Shown: positions 45,696-57,279 of the stretch, in pieces
How positions within the stretch are numbered: position 1 is the first letter of the stretch
Layout of the letters: each line of letters starts with the position of its first letter
Source: Gongronella butleri
Taxonomy: Eukaryota > Mucoromycota > Mucoromycetes > Mucorales > Cunninghamellaceae
Direction: 5' to 3'
Length of the DNA stretch: 64,000 bases
Assembly (NCBI GenBank): GCA_025201375.1
Contig: JAIWZP010000030.1
Span: 124,001-188,000 of the forward strand
Made by a program: the position numbers and the translations under genes
The notes under the pieces: generated by a model
What the model saw: only the letters and a program-made list of their open reading frames with translations
Told to the model about the DNA's origin: nothing
The model's database searches: none

Positions 45696-47419
45696 ATGAC
45701 GACACCGCAAGAGCCTGTGCAGCGTCAAGTGCAAATTCGGTCGCCGTCGCTTGAGGAGACGCTCGTTGTATCGTTTGACGAGACGACGACTATTGCCGAC
45801 TTGAAGAAGCGCATCCAAGCAACGCATCCCAGCAAGCCCACGCCGGCCGACCAGCGCATTATCTTTCGGGGCAGTGTCCTCACGGACGTGCGCCACGTTG
45901 CAGCGCTGCTCGACAAGGTAAGGGCCGACCGCGTGGTAAATTGTGGAAAAGGGCGTCGCAAAACGGGGCCATTGACTCTTTTTTCATAATTAGACGCACT
46001 CCTTGGCCACGTTCCATCTCGTTGTCAAGCCTTCCATCTCCACAACGACGTCAACAGCCACGGACAATACCACACAAAGGCCAACAGGTAAAGGAAAATT
46101 GCCAAGAATTGGATTTTGTGAAAGAAACACAGACCCCATTTGTTCACGTTGTTTCTTTTTAATTTTTAAATTGTTTTTCTGATATGATAACAGGACACGC
46201 CGCAATGACGCCGACGCCTAGCCTACCGCCAGCGTCCTTTGTCACGGCTGCCAGTCCACCAATGGCTCATTCACCGCCAACATGGGCTTCCACTGCGCCA
46301 ATGGCATCAGCAACCGCAGCAACATCGCCGTCGACGACGCTCGTGCCTGGTGGATACCACATTGTTGCCCTGGAGTAAGTCTTTCTGTTCGTTTTTATAC
46401 GTATTGGCGTAATTCGCAATTTCAGACGATTCCAGTTGCTCATGTGATTTTTTTTTGTTCTCCAGTGGCCATTACTACCTTGCGCCTGTGCTGGTGCCTG
46501 CATCTAACCAGTCACAGCCTCACCTGACTGCTGCCGGTCGCGCCGCCTATTCCCAACCCCACCAAACACAGCCGCAACCGCCGTACGTTCAAGATCCGGC
46601 CGCTCAATGGCAAACTCAGCAGCCGATGGCACCTCAGCAGGCCCAATTCCATGCACAGCCTGCTGCTGCTGCCGCCGCACCAGCACATGCCGCCGCGCCT
46701 GGCGTGCCATTGATGGGCGCGCGTCCACCACGCGTCATGCAGCGCGGAGCCACCATCTGGCTGGCATTGAAACTCATGTTTGCTCTCTTCATCACTTGCC
46801 AGGGTGCCAGCCTCGAGCGAATTGTCTTTTTCCACTTTCTGGCCGTCGTTTTTTTTCTCTATCAAACAGGAAGATTCAGGCTTGTGGTGCGTCGCGTCAA
46901 TTTCGATGAGCTGCAGCGAGGTTTCCAGCAGCCTTTTGCACCTGCCAACGCCAATGCCGCACCTCAGCAGCAGCCTCAGCAACACCAAGATGAACACAGA
47001 CAAGGTATGCGATAAAAAAAAGAAAAAGTGTGAAAAAGAGTGGAAAAGAGCGAAAAAGAGAGCAAAATCGCGCGCCAATGACCACCGAGCAACATTGACA
47101 TCCAATTTTTTTTTAAAAAAAAAGAGCAAGCACAGACAGACGCGGCCCAAACATCTGGTGCGCATGGATCGAGCGGATCCAATGGATCGGCCCAGGAAAA
47201 TGCGACCACTCCCCTTGCGGTGTTGAAACGCGGTGCATATACCTTTGTCGCCTCGCTGTGGCCCAATTATGGCCGCGATCCGCGCCTTGCCCAGGCTTTT
47301 GAGCAAGATGAGGTAAGGGAAACAGGATAAGCAGAAATACAAAAAGAACAACAAAAAAAGTTTAACCTTCTTTATTGTCTCTTTTGCGTTTTTCTTGTTT
47401 ATAGTTGGAAGAATTATAA
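45696..47419 (+). CDS. HERPUD-like ubiquitin-like membrane protein (ERAD)
   Basis: Predicted 412 residues from exons 45696-45917, 45994-46087, 46194-46374, 46466-47004, 47125-47312 and 47405-47419 (15 nt). An N-terminal ubiquitin-like domain spans about residues 10-90: VQIRSPSLEETLVVSFDE, then TTIADLKKRIQATHPSKP and DQRIIFRGSVLTD. Linkers are Ala/Pro/Gln-rich. Around residues 261-304 two hydrophobic helices form a likely hairpin (IWLALKLMFALFI and IVFFHFLAVVFFLY). This order, with a C-terminal YTFVASLWPNYG motif, fits the HERP/HERPUD family, ER-membrane adaptors of the Hrd1 ubiquitin-ligase machinery. The tiny last exon (LEEL-stop) is supported by clean GTAAGG and TATAG junctions in phase. 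Function is inferred from the domain order. Confidence 0.85.
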
Positions 47420-48344
47420 TCCGTGGCCAGGCTTCCCTTGCCGCCACCTCACCCTTGCCTTTTTTTCTCTAATTCCCCACCCGGTGAATGGAAGTGAAAA
47501 ATCTTGGATCACCTGAGTTTAGAATGTCAACATTGCAAATGGCAATAAAAGAGGGCGTGCGTTTGGCAATTTACACCGCCTGTGACCACGAAAAAAAAAG
47601 AGTTCTTTGGGGGTGTCTATTTGCAATGGATGGGACGCTGTGCCTCAGTATTGTAAAAATAGACAACTCATCAATGTTTCACCCTGTTTGCTTTTCCCCT
47701 CCCCCCCTTTTTTTTCGTTGTACGCTTGTACCCAGCCTTCAGGACCAAGATTTTTTTTGGGTAAAGAAAGAATCCGGCCGCTCGCTGCGAATCACGGCGG
47801 CTCGACAAAAAAAAAAAAAAAGGATACAATGTCACACGGGCCTTTTGGAAAAACCGAGGGGGGCGCGCGCAATGGCAAGGTGACACCAACTGCACAAAGT
47901 GCAGACTGATCTTGATTGCTCATCGATTCTTTACTTTGCGCTTTTTTTTTTGTCGCCCTGGCACGGGTGCCAGCGAGACAAAATAAGGTTGTGTGCTCAT
48001 TGTCACAATGCATTTTTTTTTTTTTTTTTCGTGTGTGTGCGCTGTGTCTATGTGTGTGTGTCACGTCCGCGGGGTCGAAAAAGAAGATTTGCTAAAGTCC
48101 CCTTTTGCGTTCATGCTGTTCTTTTTAAAAAAAACGTGCCTTTTACCATGGTTGTGCTTTTTTTTCTTCTTTCTCTTTCCTTTGTTGCACGTACCTGTCT
48201 TTTTTTAATTCACATCCCATTAGAAAAGGCTTTTTTCTTTTTCTTCTTTTTCTTTTTTTTTCTCTGTAACCCTATCCCTTCCTTTTCTTCCAATCTTCAT
48301 CATATCCATACCTTTTACCCGTCTTTCTTTAATTTAATCCATCC
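47420..48344. other. Spacer and promoter of the first MFS gene
   Basis: No gene. The plus strand becomes strongly T/C-rich from about 48120 to 48340, the usual pyrimidine-rich leader. A TGTGTGTG tract lies near 48030-48062. Confidence 0.5.
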
Positions 48345-50326
48345 ATGTCGGCCGATCAAGAACACAAGGCCGAGGAGACTGTCACTTATGAAACTGTGTT
48401 GGAGACGACCGAGGTCGTGACGACCACCAAGACCGAGGTGGATGAGCACAGCAAGATGGAGAAGCGCGAAATCGACGTCGAGACCGATGCCAGCAGCATC
48501 AGCGACAATGACAGCAAGATCATCATGGACAAGAACGTCCGTGAAGCCTACGATGCCACCGGTGATCACCAATATGTCCAATCCGCCGAGGAGCGCGCTT
48601 ACGTGCGCCGCTTGGATTATGTTCTCGTCATGCCCTGTATCTGTTTGCTCAACTTTTTGCAGGTAAAAATGTCCAAAAATGCAAGAAAAAGACCCAAATT
48701 TGACGCCCTTTTTTCTTTTCTTTTCTTTTTTTTTTCCTTTTCAACAGTTCTTTGACAAGTCGGCCGTCAACTATGGCGCCGTGCTGGGTCTCAAGACGGA
48801 CACCAACATTGACGGCAACCAATTCTCGTGGATTGGCTCCATCTTTTACCTTGGCTACCTCATCTACCAAGCGCCCAATTCCTACTTTTTGCAACGCTTG
48901 CCCATTGGCCGCTACCTGGGCATCATCATCATTCTCTGGGGCTTTGTCCTTGCCATGACTCAATTTGCCAGCGACTTTTCCCAGCTCGCCGCGCTCCGTT
49001 TCCTCCTTGGGTACGTAAAAAGATGCGCAATGGCGTGTCGCGACCTCATCTGACCCGTTTTTTTTTTTTTTTTTTTTTGTCTAGCTTCTTTGAGGCTGGT
49101 GTGTACCCCTCTTGCTTGATGATCATCACCATCTTTTACCGCCGCCGTGAACAATCGGCGCGCATTGGCTTCATCTACATTTGCAATGGCATTGCCATGG
49201 CGGTGGGTGGCCTGATCGGCTATGGCATTGGCAACATGCACGGTGTCGGTGGCAAGTCCGGCTGGAAGTGGATCATGATCATCCTCGGTTCCATCACCGT
49301 GTTTTGTGGCATCCTCTGCTTCTTTTTGCTTGTCGATGATCCCAAGTCCAAGTATGTCGCGCGCACGCCCGAGGTCCGCGCCATTATCAATGAGCGCACT
49401 CTCGACCACGCCGTCGTCCAGACCAAGAAGATCAAGGTCGCCCACATGATCGAGTCGCTCAAGGAAGTTCGCCTCTGGTGCTTTGTCTTTGCTGCTCTTC
49501 TCATCAACATGCAAAACGGTGCCCTCAGCACCTACAGCAGCTTGATCACCAGCAGCTTCGGCTTCAGCGTAAGTCAATTGGCCTCGCCATTGGCCACGAA
49601 AAACGAACAATTGGGCTCATTTCTTTCTTTTTTTTTCCTTTTTTTTTAATTACGACAGAGCCTCAATGCCATTCTTTTGACCATCCCCAATGGCGTGGTG
49701 GATATTATCTACATCATCCTTGCCATCGCTTTCAACCAAAAGTATGGCTACACCCTGCCCATTGCGTGTGTCACGCTCGCTTGGTCGACGCTCGGCCTGA
49801 TCTTGTTGATCACCATTCCCGTCGCCAAGGTCAAGTTGCTCGGCCTCTACATGACCTGGTCCTATGCCGCTGGCTTTGTCATGCTCTTGACCTCGCTCAC
49901 CAACAATGTTGCCGGCTATACCAAGAAGATCTTCTATTCCAGCGTCCTCGTCACCTTGTAAAATTAAGAAAATATGGCTTCAATTCGTTTTTCCTCATCA
50001 TTGACCGCGTCTTTTTTTCTTCTTAGCTACACCGTCGGTAACTTCCTTGGCCCCATTTCCCTCATGTAAGCAAGCAATTGGCAAATTTGATGAATGTTTC
50101 GTAATTTGACACGTTTTTTTTTTTCAGGAACCAAACGGCCCCTTACGTCGCTGGCATGACCGTGTTTTGTGTTGCCAACGTGATTGCCATTATCCTCATG
50201 ATGATTGCGCACGTCAGCATGGCCCGCGAAAACAAGCGCCGCCTTGCCAATCCCTCGGAAATCAAGGTGAACGTCAATGACGACTTGACCGACAAGGAGA
50301 ACACCAACATTATTTACAGAATCTAA
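48345..50326 (+). CDS. MFS transporter 1, allantoate-permease (Dal5/Tna1) type
   Basis: Predicted 533 residues from exons 48345-48662, 48748-49010, 49085-49568, 49659-49957, 50027-50065 and 50128-50326. A ~90-residue hydrophilic, acidic N-terminus (many Glu, Thr and Asp) precedes the first membrane helix (YVLVMPCICLLNFLQ, then FFDKSAVNYGAVLG). Family features are DKSAVNY after helix 1, FFEAGVYPSCLMII in helix 4, WKWIMIILGS, and the central loop with LKEVRLWCFVFAALLINMQN. About 12 membrane helices are visible. Fungal members of this anion:cation symporter family take up small organic anions such as allantoate, nicotinate or pantothenate; the substrate here is not inferable. A related gene lies 4.5 kb downstream. 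Confidence 0.92.
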
Positions 50327-50792
50327 GCTGGCTAGCCCACCTCATGATTCCTAGCTACTTTTTTTATCTATTGCTTTCTCCTTTGTCTTTTTTTTTTATG
50401 GTCAAATATTAACTGTACCATGAAATTGTAATAAAATTGCCATTGCTCTACTTTTTTTTGCATTCGTCGACGCGTCTTTTGCTTGTTAATGCACGCGCTA
50501 GTCCTTGCTCTATTTTACTTAAGATGCACCAATGGGTAAAGCAGATTCAGGGGGTGCAACGGCTAGTTCCCCCCTTTTTTTATTTTACGGCGTGATCTGC
50601 GTGATCTGCATGTCTGATTGCCATCCAATTGTGAACAACTTGGCTGATTTCATTGTCGTTTTACCTCTGGGCGATGCCTGATACAATAGAGAACAATCAA
50701 TTCATGGCACCTCTTTTAGCGCATAAAATGCACCATTCTTGTTGTTTCTATTTCTCATCCCTCCTTTGTCTTGCTTCTCTCACCTCCCCAGC
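50327..50792. other. Spacer between MFS transporter 1 and the HNH-like gene
   Basis: Contains the 3' flank of the transporter and the presumed promoter of the next gene. Nothing else was seen. Confidence 0.45.
50430..50435 (+). terminator. AATAAA polyadenylation signal of MFS transporter 1
   Basis: AATAAA about 104 nt after the stop codon, following a T8 run. Confidence 0.45.
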
Positions 50793-51964
50793 ATGCCATT
50801 CGAAGACTTTGGTTCACACCACTACCTTTGTAAGTCATTGGCAAGAGCAGAATAAAGAAAAGCGCGTCGAAATTCTGATTTTTTTGTTTTTAGGCGGTAC
50901 AGCGACGCTCAGCGATTTATACGACACGAGTACCAATGGATCCATGAATTCAGAGGCGGACGAGGTGAATTCAGCACCTTCGGGTGATTCTGGATACGCG
51001 TACGGCGATGATGCAATGCACACGCGATGAATGCCGAACAACGGTGTTTGGACGTGCCGTTGGCATTTGGGGCGGGTGTGTCGTTGAAATCGCGCGTGTC
51101 AGGCGACTATCGGACTACCGGATCGATTCCCTCGGCAACGTGTTCCGCGGCGAGTATCAGATCACGACTTACATCGCATCGGCTGAGACGCGTCCATTTG
51201 TGATCTTGTCGCCGCGCAACCAGAAAGAGCGAAGGTATTATCTGAGCGACTTGATGATGGACACCTTTTTAAACGGGATTCAACTCTGCGGCACGCATAC
51301 ACTCGTATATTTTGACGGCGACGTGTCGAATTGCGCGCTGTCCAATCTGTCACTCACTCAAACTCGCACCAACGTGCCGCTAAAGTCGCGGCGCGATCCT
51401 GGCGGCCAATTGACGCGATTCTACGAGATCGACGACCATGGAAACTTGTACCGTTGCGGCACTCCATCGTCCGTGGGCACCACAAGCCCCAATGGCCGCC
51501 GCTGGCATATCATCCGGTCCAAAAAAATCGCGTGCACGATTCCCGTCGACGAGCTACTTGTCGATTCATTCATGAACCCTGCCTTGAACTCGGCTGATTG
51601 GATTGTCTACAAGGACGGCGACATCGCCAATTGCAAAAAAGACAATCTTGCACTCTGGCCAGTCCAAGCAGTGGCCAACGATGCGATCCAAACCCTTGAG
51701 AGAGCGTCCCCCGGCGAACAATTCCGCGCCATTGCCGAATTCCAGCTCGCTCACGGTCGCATTGTCGATTTCAAGTACAAGTATCTTGTGTCGGATCGCG
51801 GTCGCGTCTTTTCGATTCGTACCATGCAATTGGTCGCACATGACAACGAACAATGGCAACTTGCTGGAGTTGCCTTGCATTCGTATGGCGTGCGTCACAG
51901 AGTCAAGGTTGTTAACCTGATGTTCCACTTGTTTGGCTTAAACTTGTGCAAAATGGCAAAATGA
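50793..51964 (+). CDS. NUMOD/HNH-like repeat protein, predicted non-catalytic
   Basis: Best model is 334 residues from exons 50793-50829, 50894-50999 and 51103-51964. The first intron is clean; the second uses a weak GTACGG donor, so the N-terminus is uncertain and 51103-51964 is the secure part. The protein has three related segments. Each begins like a NUMOD4 motif (YRIDSLGNVFRG, YEIDDHGNLYRC, YLVSDRGRVFSI). Segments 1 and 2 end like the second half of an HNH nuclease (VYFDGDVSNCALSNLSLT and VYKDGDIANCKKDNLALW). In HNH enzymes that place reads HxDGNxxNNxxxNL; here the His is Phe or Lys in both, so cleavage activity is doubtful. It sits between two MFS transporters. It could be a domesticated homing-endonuclease-type DNA-binding protein; that is inference. 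Confidence 0.7.
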
Positions 51965-53106
51965 GCAGCCAATGGCTCACAGTTTGGCTGCAATATGCAT
52001 TTTTTGATTGATTTATTTACTGTTGCCCCGGCCATTGCCCTTGACTTGCATTGATGGTTGATGCAATGAAATGATTAAACGAGTCTCTTTTTTTTTTTCT
52101 AAAAAAAAAAAACAACAAACAAAACAGGAAAAGCTTAAAGCTGCAGGGATCAAGCATCTTTGGCCATTGTGTCAACGACCGCGTTCCGCGTTTCCCGCAG
52201 TGTCATACGCGCCTTTCCAAGCCTTGTCACGCGTCCCATGACAGGTGTCAGTGCTTTGAAAAGCGAGATGATGGCTGAAAACAGCATTTCTCTTCTTGAC
52301 AGGCCCCGGATTTTTTTTTTTTTTTTTGGGTGCGATGTCCATGACAGAAGGCCAACGCCAAGATTGGGTGTGTACACGGGGGGAGGCGGATCATGATTGT
52401 ATTTGGATTTCAGGCGCGTGGGTGCAGCGTCTCTTTTCTCTCCATTTGGCAAGTGCGCCGAGTCAGGGCACAAATTTTCGCGGACGCGCCGTTGCACGCG
52501 TGCACGCGCTCTTCCTTTTGCCTAAAAAGATCCATCGCCATCGAGTCTCGCCCTGGTCTTGTGTGCTCCCCGCACGTTATTTTTCGTTTTTTTTTTTTTT
52601 TTTTTTGTTTTTGGAAGGCGTTACTCGGGTTCCCTGGTACCTGGCACCCCTGAAATAAAGAAAGAAAAAAAAAAGTCGCGCGTCAACCGCTTGTGTTACC
52701 TGTAACCGCCTTTTTGCGGGCTAATTGCAGTCAAATCATGCAGATTTTTCTTTTTGTCATCTGTCAGTTTTATTTTTTTTTTTCCTGGCCCCCAATGAAG
52801 AGCGTGGCACCAGGGAGTTTTAAATTTCCCGGTGTGCGACAATGATTGTTCGCGGTTCATTCGTCATCCCAACAAAGCGGAAACTTTGATTGCCCTTCTT
52901 TTTGCGGCGCGGCAGCGAGCAAACTGCCATTTTGGTTCTTTTATGAATGAAAGCAAGCTGAGGCGTAAGCAATCAGAAGAAGGAGCGTTGGGCTAGACGC
53001 CAAGGAAGGCAAAAGGGCTGGCGGCCCAGGCTCTCGTTCTTCGGAGTCTTGCCCATTGTGCACGCGCACATCGATTTGACAAGATTTCACCGCTTGCGTG
53101 ACAATA

Positions 53107-53152
<46 letters not shown>

Positions 53153-53644
53153 CTGAAATTGATATAGTGACGAACTGGGGGGAGTTGATCAGGTGCGAGC
53201 CCTTGTCTTGGGATGCGTGCATGCGGTCAATGGCACTAGTGTTTACCATTTGCCGCTCCGTTCTTTTTTGCATTTAATGATAAAACGGACCACGTTTAAA
53301 CGAGTGTTGCGTCTGCGCGCCGTCATCATTGCGCATGTAGGCGCCCGTGCTTTGTGTCCTAGTCCATTGGGGGCCAAGAGACAAGGCACAGCACCGTCAA
53401 TTTCAGCAATGTCTTACAGATCCCTGTTTTTTTTAAGATGGTGCCACGACAACATCCCAAAGGGAAAACCACCCTTTCCCATCTGCCGTCTCTCGGGCTT
53501 TCCCTCGCTCCTCTTGTGACCAATGGTCATGCTCGGCACAAAGCGATGTGCCCGAGCAAAGGGCTCATATTGGCAAAAGATGTACACCTGTCATCTTTCC
53601 ATCTTGTCCATAGTCGACGAGAAAAAGAATAGGCGTCTGGATTT

Positions 53645-53675
<31 letters not shown>

Positions 53676-54829
53676 GCAACAGCCACGCTTTCTGTTGGCA
53701 CACAAAGATTATGTCAGTCTTACTTTTTTATTCCTCGCGCCAATGCGCATTCTCTGTTTATTCACGTACACAGGCTTCCTTATTATTTCTGCCATACATT
53801 TGTTGCTCAATTGCCTTCCCATTCCCATCCCAATGGCCATGGAAATATGATGGAAGCGCTTGTACCCCAATGCGTTAAGGTTCTCCCAGCCAGAAAAGTG
53901 CAAAAGCATGGGTCCGCCCTTGAACAAAAGGCCACATTGGGCAGCTTTGATAAAAAAAAATTCGTGCGGGTCAGCTAACTCTATTCACGCACAAAGTTTC
54001 ATTTGATGCATGATGGATGAAACGGATAGCATGGTTGGAAAATCATTAGCATTTGCACTATCGACCGCCGGATCATGAAAATCACCGTCTTTTTTCCCGC
54101 CGCGGGTGACGATCAATCACCACATTGTGTCCTTGTTGATCCTCTCACGAACAGAATTTATGTTTGCAGACGTGGCGTCAATCGTCTCGGTTTCCATGGT
54201 CACCATCTTTGAAATCGCGCTTCAATAAACTTGCGCTTTACACACGGATAAAAAATAAAATGGCCAGATAGACATGACCCAATTGTGACGTGTATCTGGA
54301 GAAAATAATAAAAAATTATTTTTGGAGCAAGGTGCACGGCGCAAATGCAAGCTCGATCAAACAATGCCGATGATCTTCTCCTAAAAGATCCTTTCTTGTT
54401 GGCTCATTCCAATGTCACACGAGTCTGTGTAACACGACAGTCGGGCCCCGTCGCACAACTAAAAAGAGCGCGAGCACACAGCTTTTGCGCTGTTTCACCC
54501 CAAGTTCCCCTTTTTGATCACTTCTGGCTTTTCCCCTTTTGCTGGTTTTCCTTCCTTTCCGTCATTGTACACGGGCTGAACAGATTTGTGCGCTTTTTAC
54601 GATATTCGCAAGATACCCTGCACCCGCCCCTTTCATTTTTTTTTTTTCAATTGGGTGATCCAAAACAGATTGATTGTCAAACCCAATTGTAAAGAGCTCC
54701 ATTTCCTTTGCACACGGTCTCTTTTTTTTTTCCTTCCTCTTCTCTTTCTCGCCCCCTACCCCTTTTAACTTTTTTTTTTTTTTTTTTTTGCATCCTCTTC
54801 ATTGACATCCATACCATTGCACGCGGGGG
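51965..54829. other. Gene-free stretch before MFS transporter 2
   Basis: About 2.9 kb with no accepted gene. A minus-strand ORF of 45 codons at 52150-52287 (MLFSAIISLFKALTP...) might be a terminal exon, but no upstream exon could be joined. An A41 run lies at 53108-53148 and a T26-class run near 53650. The last 110 nt are the T-rich leader of the transporter. Confidence 0.5.
53108..53148 (+). repeat. A41 homopolymer
   Basis: Uninterrupted run of 41 A in a gene-free stretch. Confidence 0.8.
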
Positions 54830-56983
54830 ATGGCTTTTTTCCAACAAAATTCATCACAAATACCCATGTTCCCATACAAGCAGACCAGTCGACCACAGTC
54901 GCTCACGAGCTTTGACGACCTCGAATATGACCGCCAGCGATATGCCAATTACATGGACGACAATAACCCAGAGCTCGATCGCGAGCTTGAGAAGCGACTT
55001 GTGCGCAAGCTCGACTGGATGATTTTGCCCATCATCTGTATGATTGATTTCTTGCAGGTAAACGAGGAAAGCGAACAGGACGATTTGGCAAAATGAGACG
55101 AGCACAACGACGCGCACACAAACGAGAGAACGGGAAAACCTTGCTCACACCCTCATTTTTTTTCTTTTTTCGTTTCCGCCGTGCCTCCCTTTTCTCAGTT
55201 TCTCGACAAGTCGACCATCAACTATGCCAACGCGTTCACGTTCTCGACGGATTTGAACCTGAGTGGCAGCGAGTACAGCCTTCTTGGCTCCATTTTCTAC
55301 ATTGGCTACCTGGTGTACCAGATTCCCAACAATTATCTGTTGCAGCGCGTGCCCAATGTGTCGCGGTACATTGGCACCATTGTCTTTCTCTGGGGCGGCA
55401 TCCTTGTGGCCATGGCCTTTGGCAAAACCTTTGGTCAGATGCTGGCCATGCGCTTCCTGCTCGGTACGTAAAAAGATGCAGCCTTTTGCCCCTCCTATGC
55501 ATGCATGCACGGATGCAGCTCCGCTTTGGGCAAGGTGCATTTGAGAGTGCGCCGTCGCCTACTTGCCTTTTTTTTTTTTTTTTTTTTTTTTTTGGCTGCG
55601 CAATGGCTAAACCTGTTTTTTTTTAATTAGGCATGTTCGAGGCAGGCATTTACCCTGCACTGACATTGCTGGTTGCCACGTTTTACCGCCGCTCGGAGCA
55701 GGTCGTGCGATTGTAAGTGTCACCGTGGCGTGGCTTTGCTGAATTGCAACTCATATCACCTGTTTCTTGATCCAGAGGCGCCTTTTGGCTGTGCAATGGC
55801 CTTGCACTCTTCCTTGGCGGTCTTATTTCATACGGAATCGGCAACATTGACACCTCGTTCTTTGTCACGTGGCAGTGGTAAGTAGCACGCATCGTCAAGA
55901 TCGCGCGGCGGAGATGAAAAGCAAGCTGATCTTCTTTTTTTTTTGCAATTTGACAGGATCATGCTGATTTCTGGTGGTGCGACGTGCATCATGGGTATCG
56001 CGTCGTTCTTCTTTTTGATCAGCAACCCCAAGTCGCCGCGCCTGGGTCTCAATGCCGAATACAGCCACATTGTCGAGGAGCGCGCGCGCGACAATGCTGT
56101 TTACCGCACCACGACAATCAAAAAGTCGCAAATCATCGAGGCTATCAAGGAGCCGCGTCTCTGGTACCTTTGCGTTGCCACCATGTGCCTCAATTTGCAG
56201 AATGGCGCCATCACCATCTACAATACACAGCTCATCGCCACCTTTGGCTTCAACGTAAGATTTTTTGCCCGCGTCTCTTAAAAAAAACGCGCGTGCTAAC
56301 CTCCTCCTCATTGATAGAGCTTGCAATCGGTCTTGCTGTCCACGGGCTCTGGCCTCTCGGATATTGTGTATATTCTTGGATCTGTATACATTGTCACGCA
56401 TTACAAGCACAGCGTCCTGTACACGGCCATGGGCTTGATGACCATTGACGTCATTGGCCTCTTGCTGCTTCTCCTGATCCCCATCCCCAAACTCAAATTG
56501 ATTGGCTTCTATCTTGGTAAAGAAAAAAAAGCGTGTATAAAATAGAAAAATTCACCTTTTTTTCCTTGTTTCTTTTAGCCTGGCCCTATGCTGCGTGCTT
56601 TGTCCTGATTCTCAATACCATTGCAAACAACGTGTCTGGCTTCACCAAGAAGATTTTCTACTCTAGCGTGTGCATGGTAAAGCTGCTAGCCAAAAAGGCA
56701 CGAGAAAATGGGCTGACGTCCCTTATTTTAGATCTTTTACTGTATTGGCAACGTGGCTGGCCCCTTCATGATGGTCAAGTCGCAGTCGCCAAGCTACTGG
56801 GGTGCCATGGTGGGCTACTGCTGCTCGGGCACCGTCTGTGTCATCTGTCTTGGCCTGGCGCGACTTTGGATGGCCAAACTTAATAATGAAAAGTCGCGTC
56901 GCCGTCAATCGGGTGTCGAAAAGTCAAACGCCATGGTCGACATGACCGACAGAGAAGACCCAGACTTTGAATACATCCTGTAG
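54830..56983 (+). CDS. MFS transporter 2, allantoate-permease (Dal5/Tna1) type
   Basis: Predicted 507 residues from eight exons: 54830-55057, 55199-55463, 55631-55712, 55776-55877, 55957-56254, 56318-56516, 56579-56676 and 56732-56983. Closely parallels MFS transporter 1: MILPIICMIDFLQ then FLDKSTINYANA, GMFEAGIYPALTLL, IKEPRLWYLCVATMCLNLQNGAI and a shared VSGFTKKIFYSS block (VAGYTKKIFYSS in transporter 1). Three introns (after FLQ, after the LLG of helix 4, and after GFN/GFS) sit at matching places. Transporter 2 has three additional introns in regions that are continuous exon in transporter 1, while an intron before the C-terminal part is in a similar but not identical place. The N-terminus is shorter and the substrate unknown. 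A later block of ~496-bp repeats begins about 300 bp downstream. Confidence 0.92.
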
Positions 56984-57279
56984 ACGCGCTTTGTGCTCGT
57001 TGCAGAACACGTTTTTGTCCCCTCACCCTCGTTTTTGATTTTTAAGCCCCCCACTACTACATTATGTTGCTATTTTTTCAATACATTTGCTGGATTTCAA
57101 TGACATTTTTCTACTACAATACATTTCGTAACCAGAGGGCATCAAGTCACATGCATGCCCTTGATTTTAGTCCGTTTTATCCTATCATACACGTGCGTAT
57201 CATGCGCTATTCCAACTTTTCTGACATTCCACTCCATGTATAAAATGAGAAGCTATGAAATATCAAAGCGTTAGCGTTT
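56984..57279. other. 3' flank of MFS transporter 2
   Basis: AT-rich flank leading into the tandem repeat. No gene. Confidence 0.45.

Noticed and set aside
52150..52287. 45-codon minus-strand ORF MLFSAIISLFKALTP...
   Set aside because: Composition is plausible, but no upstream exon with a matching donor could be joined, and the preceding DNA has an A18 run with unrelated frames.
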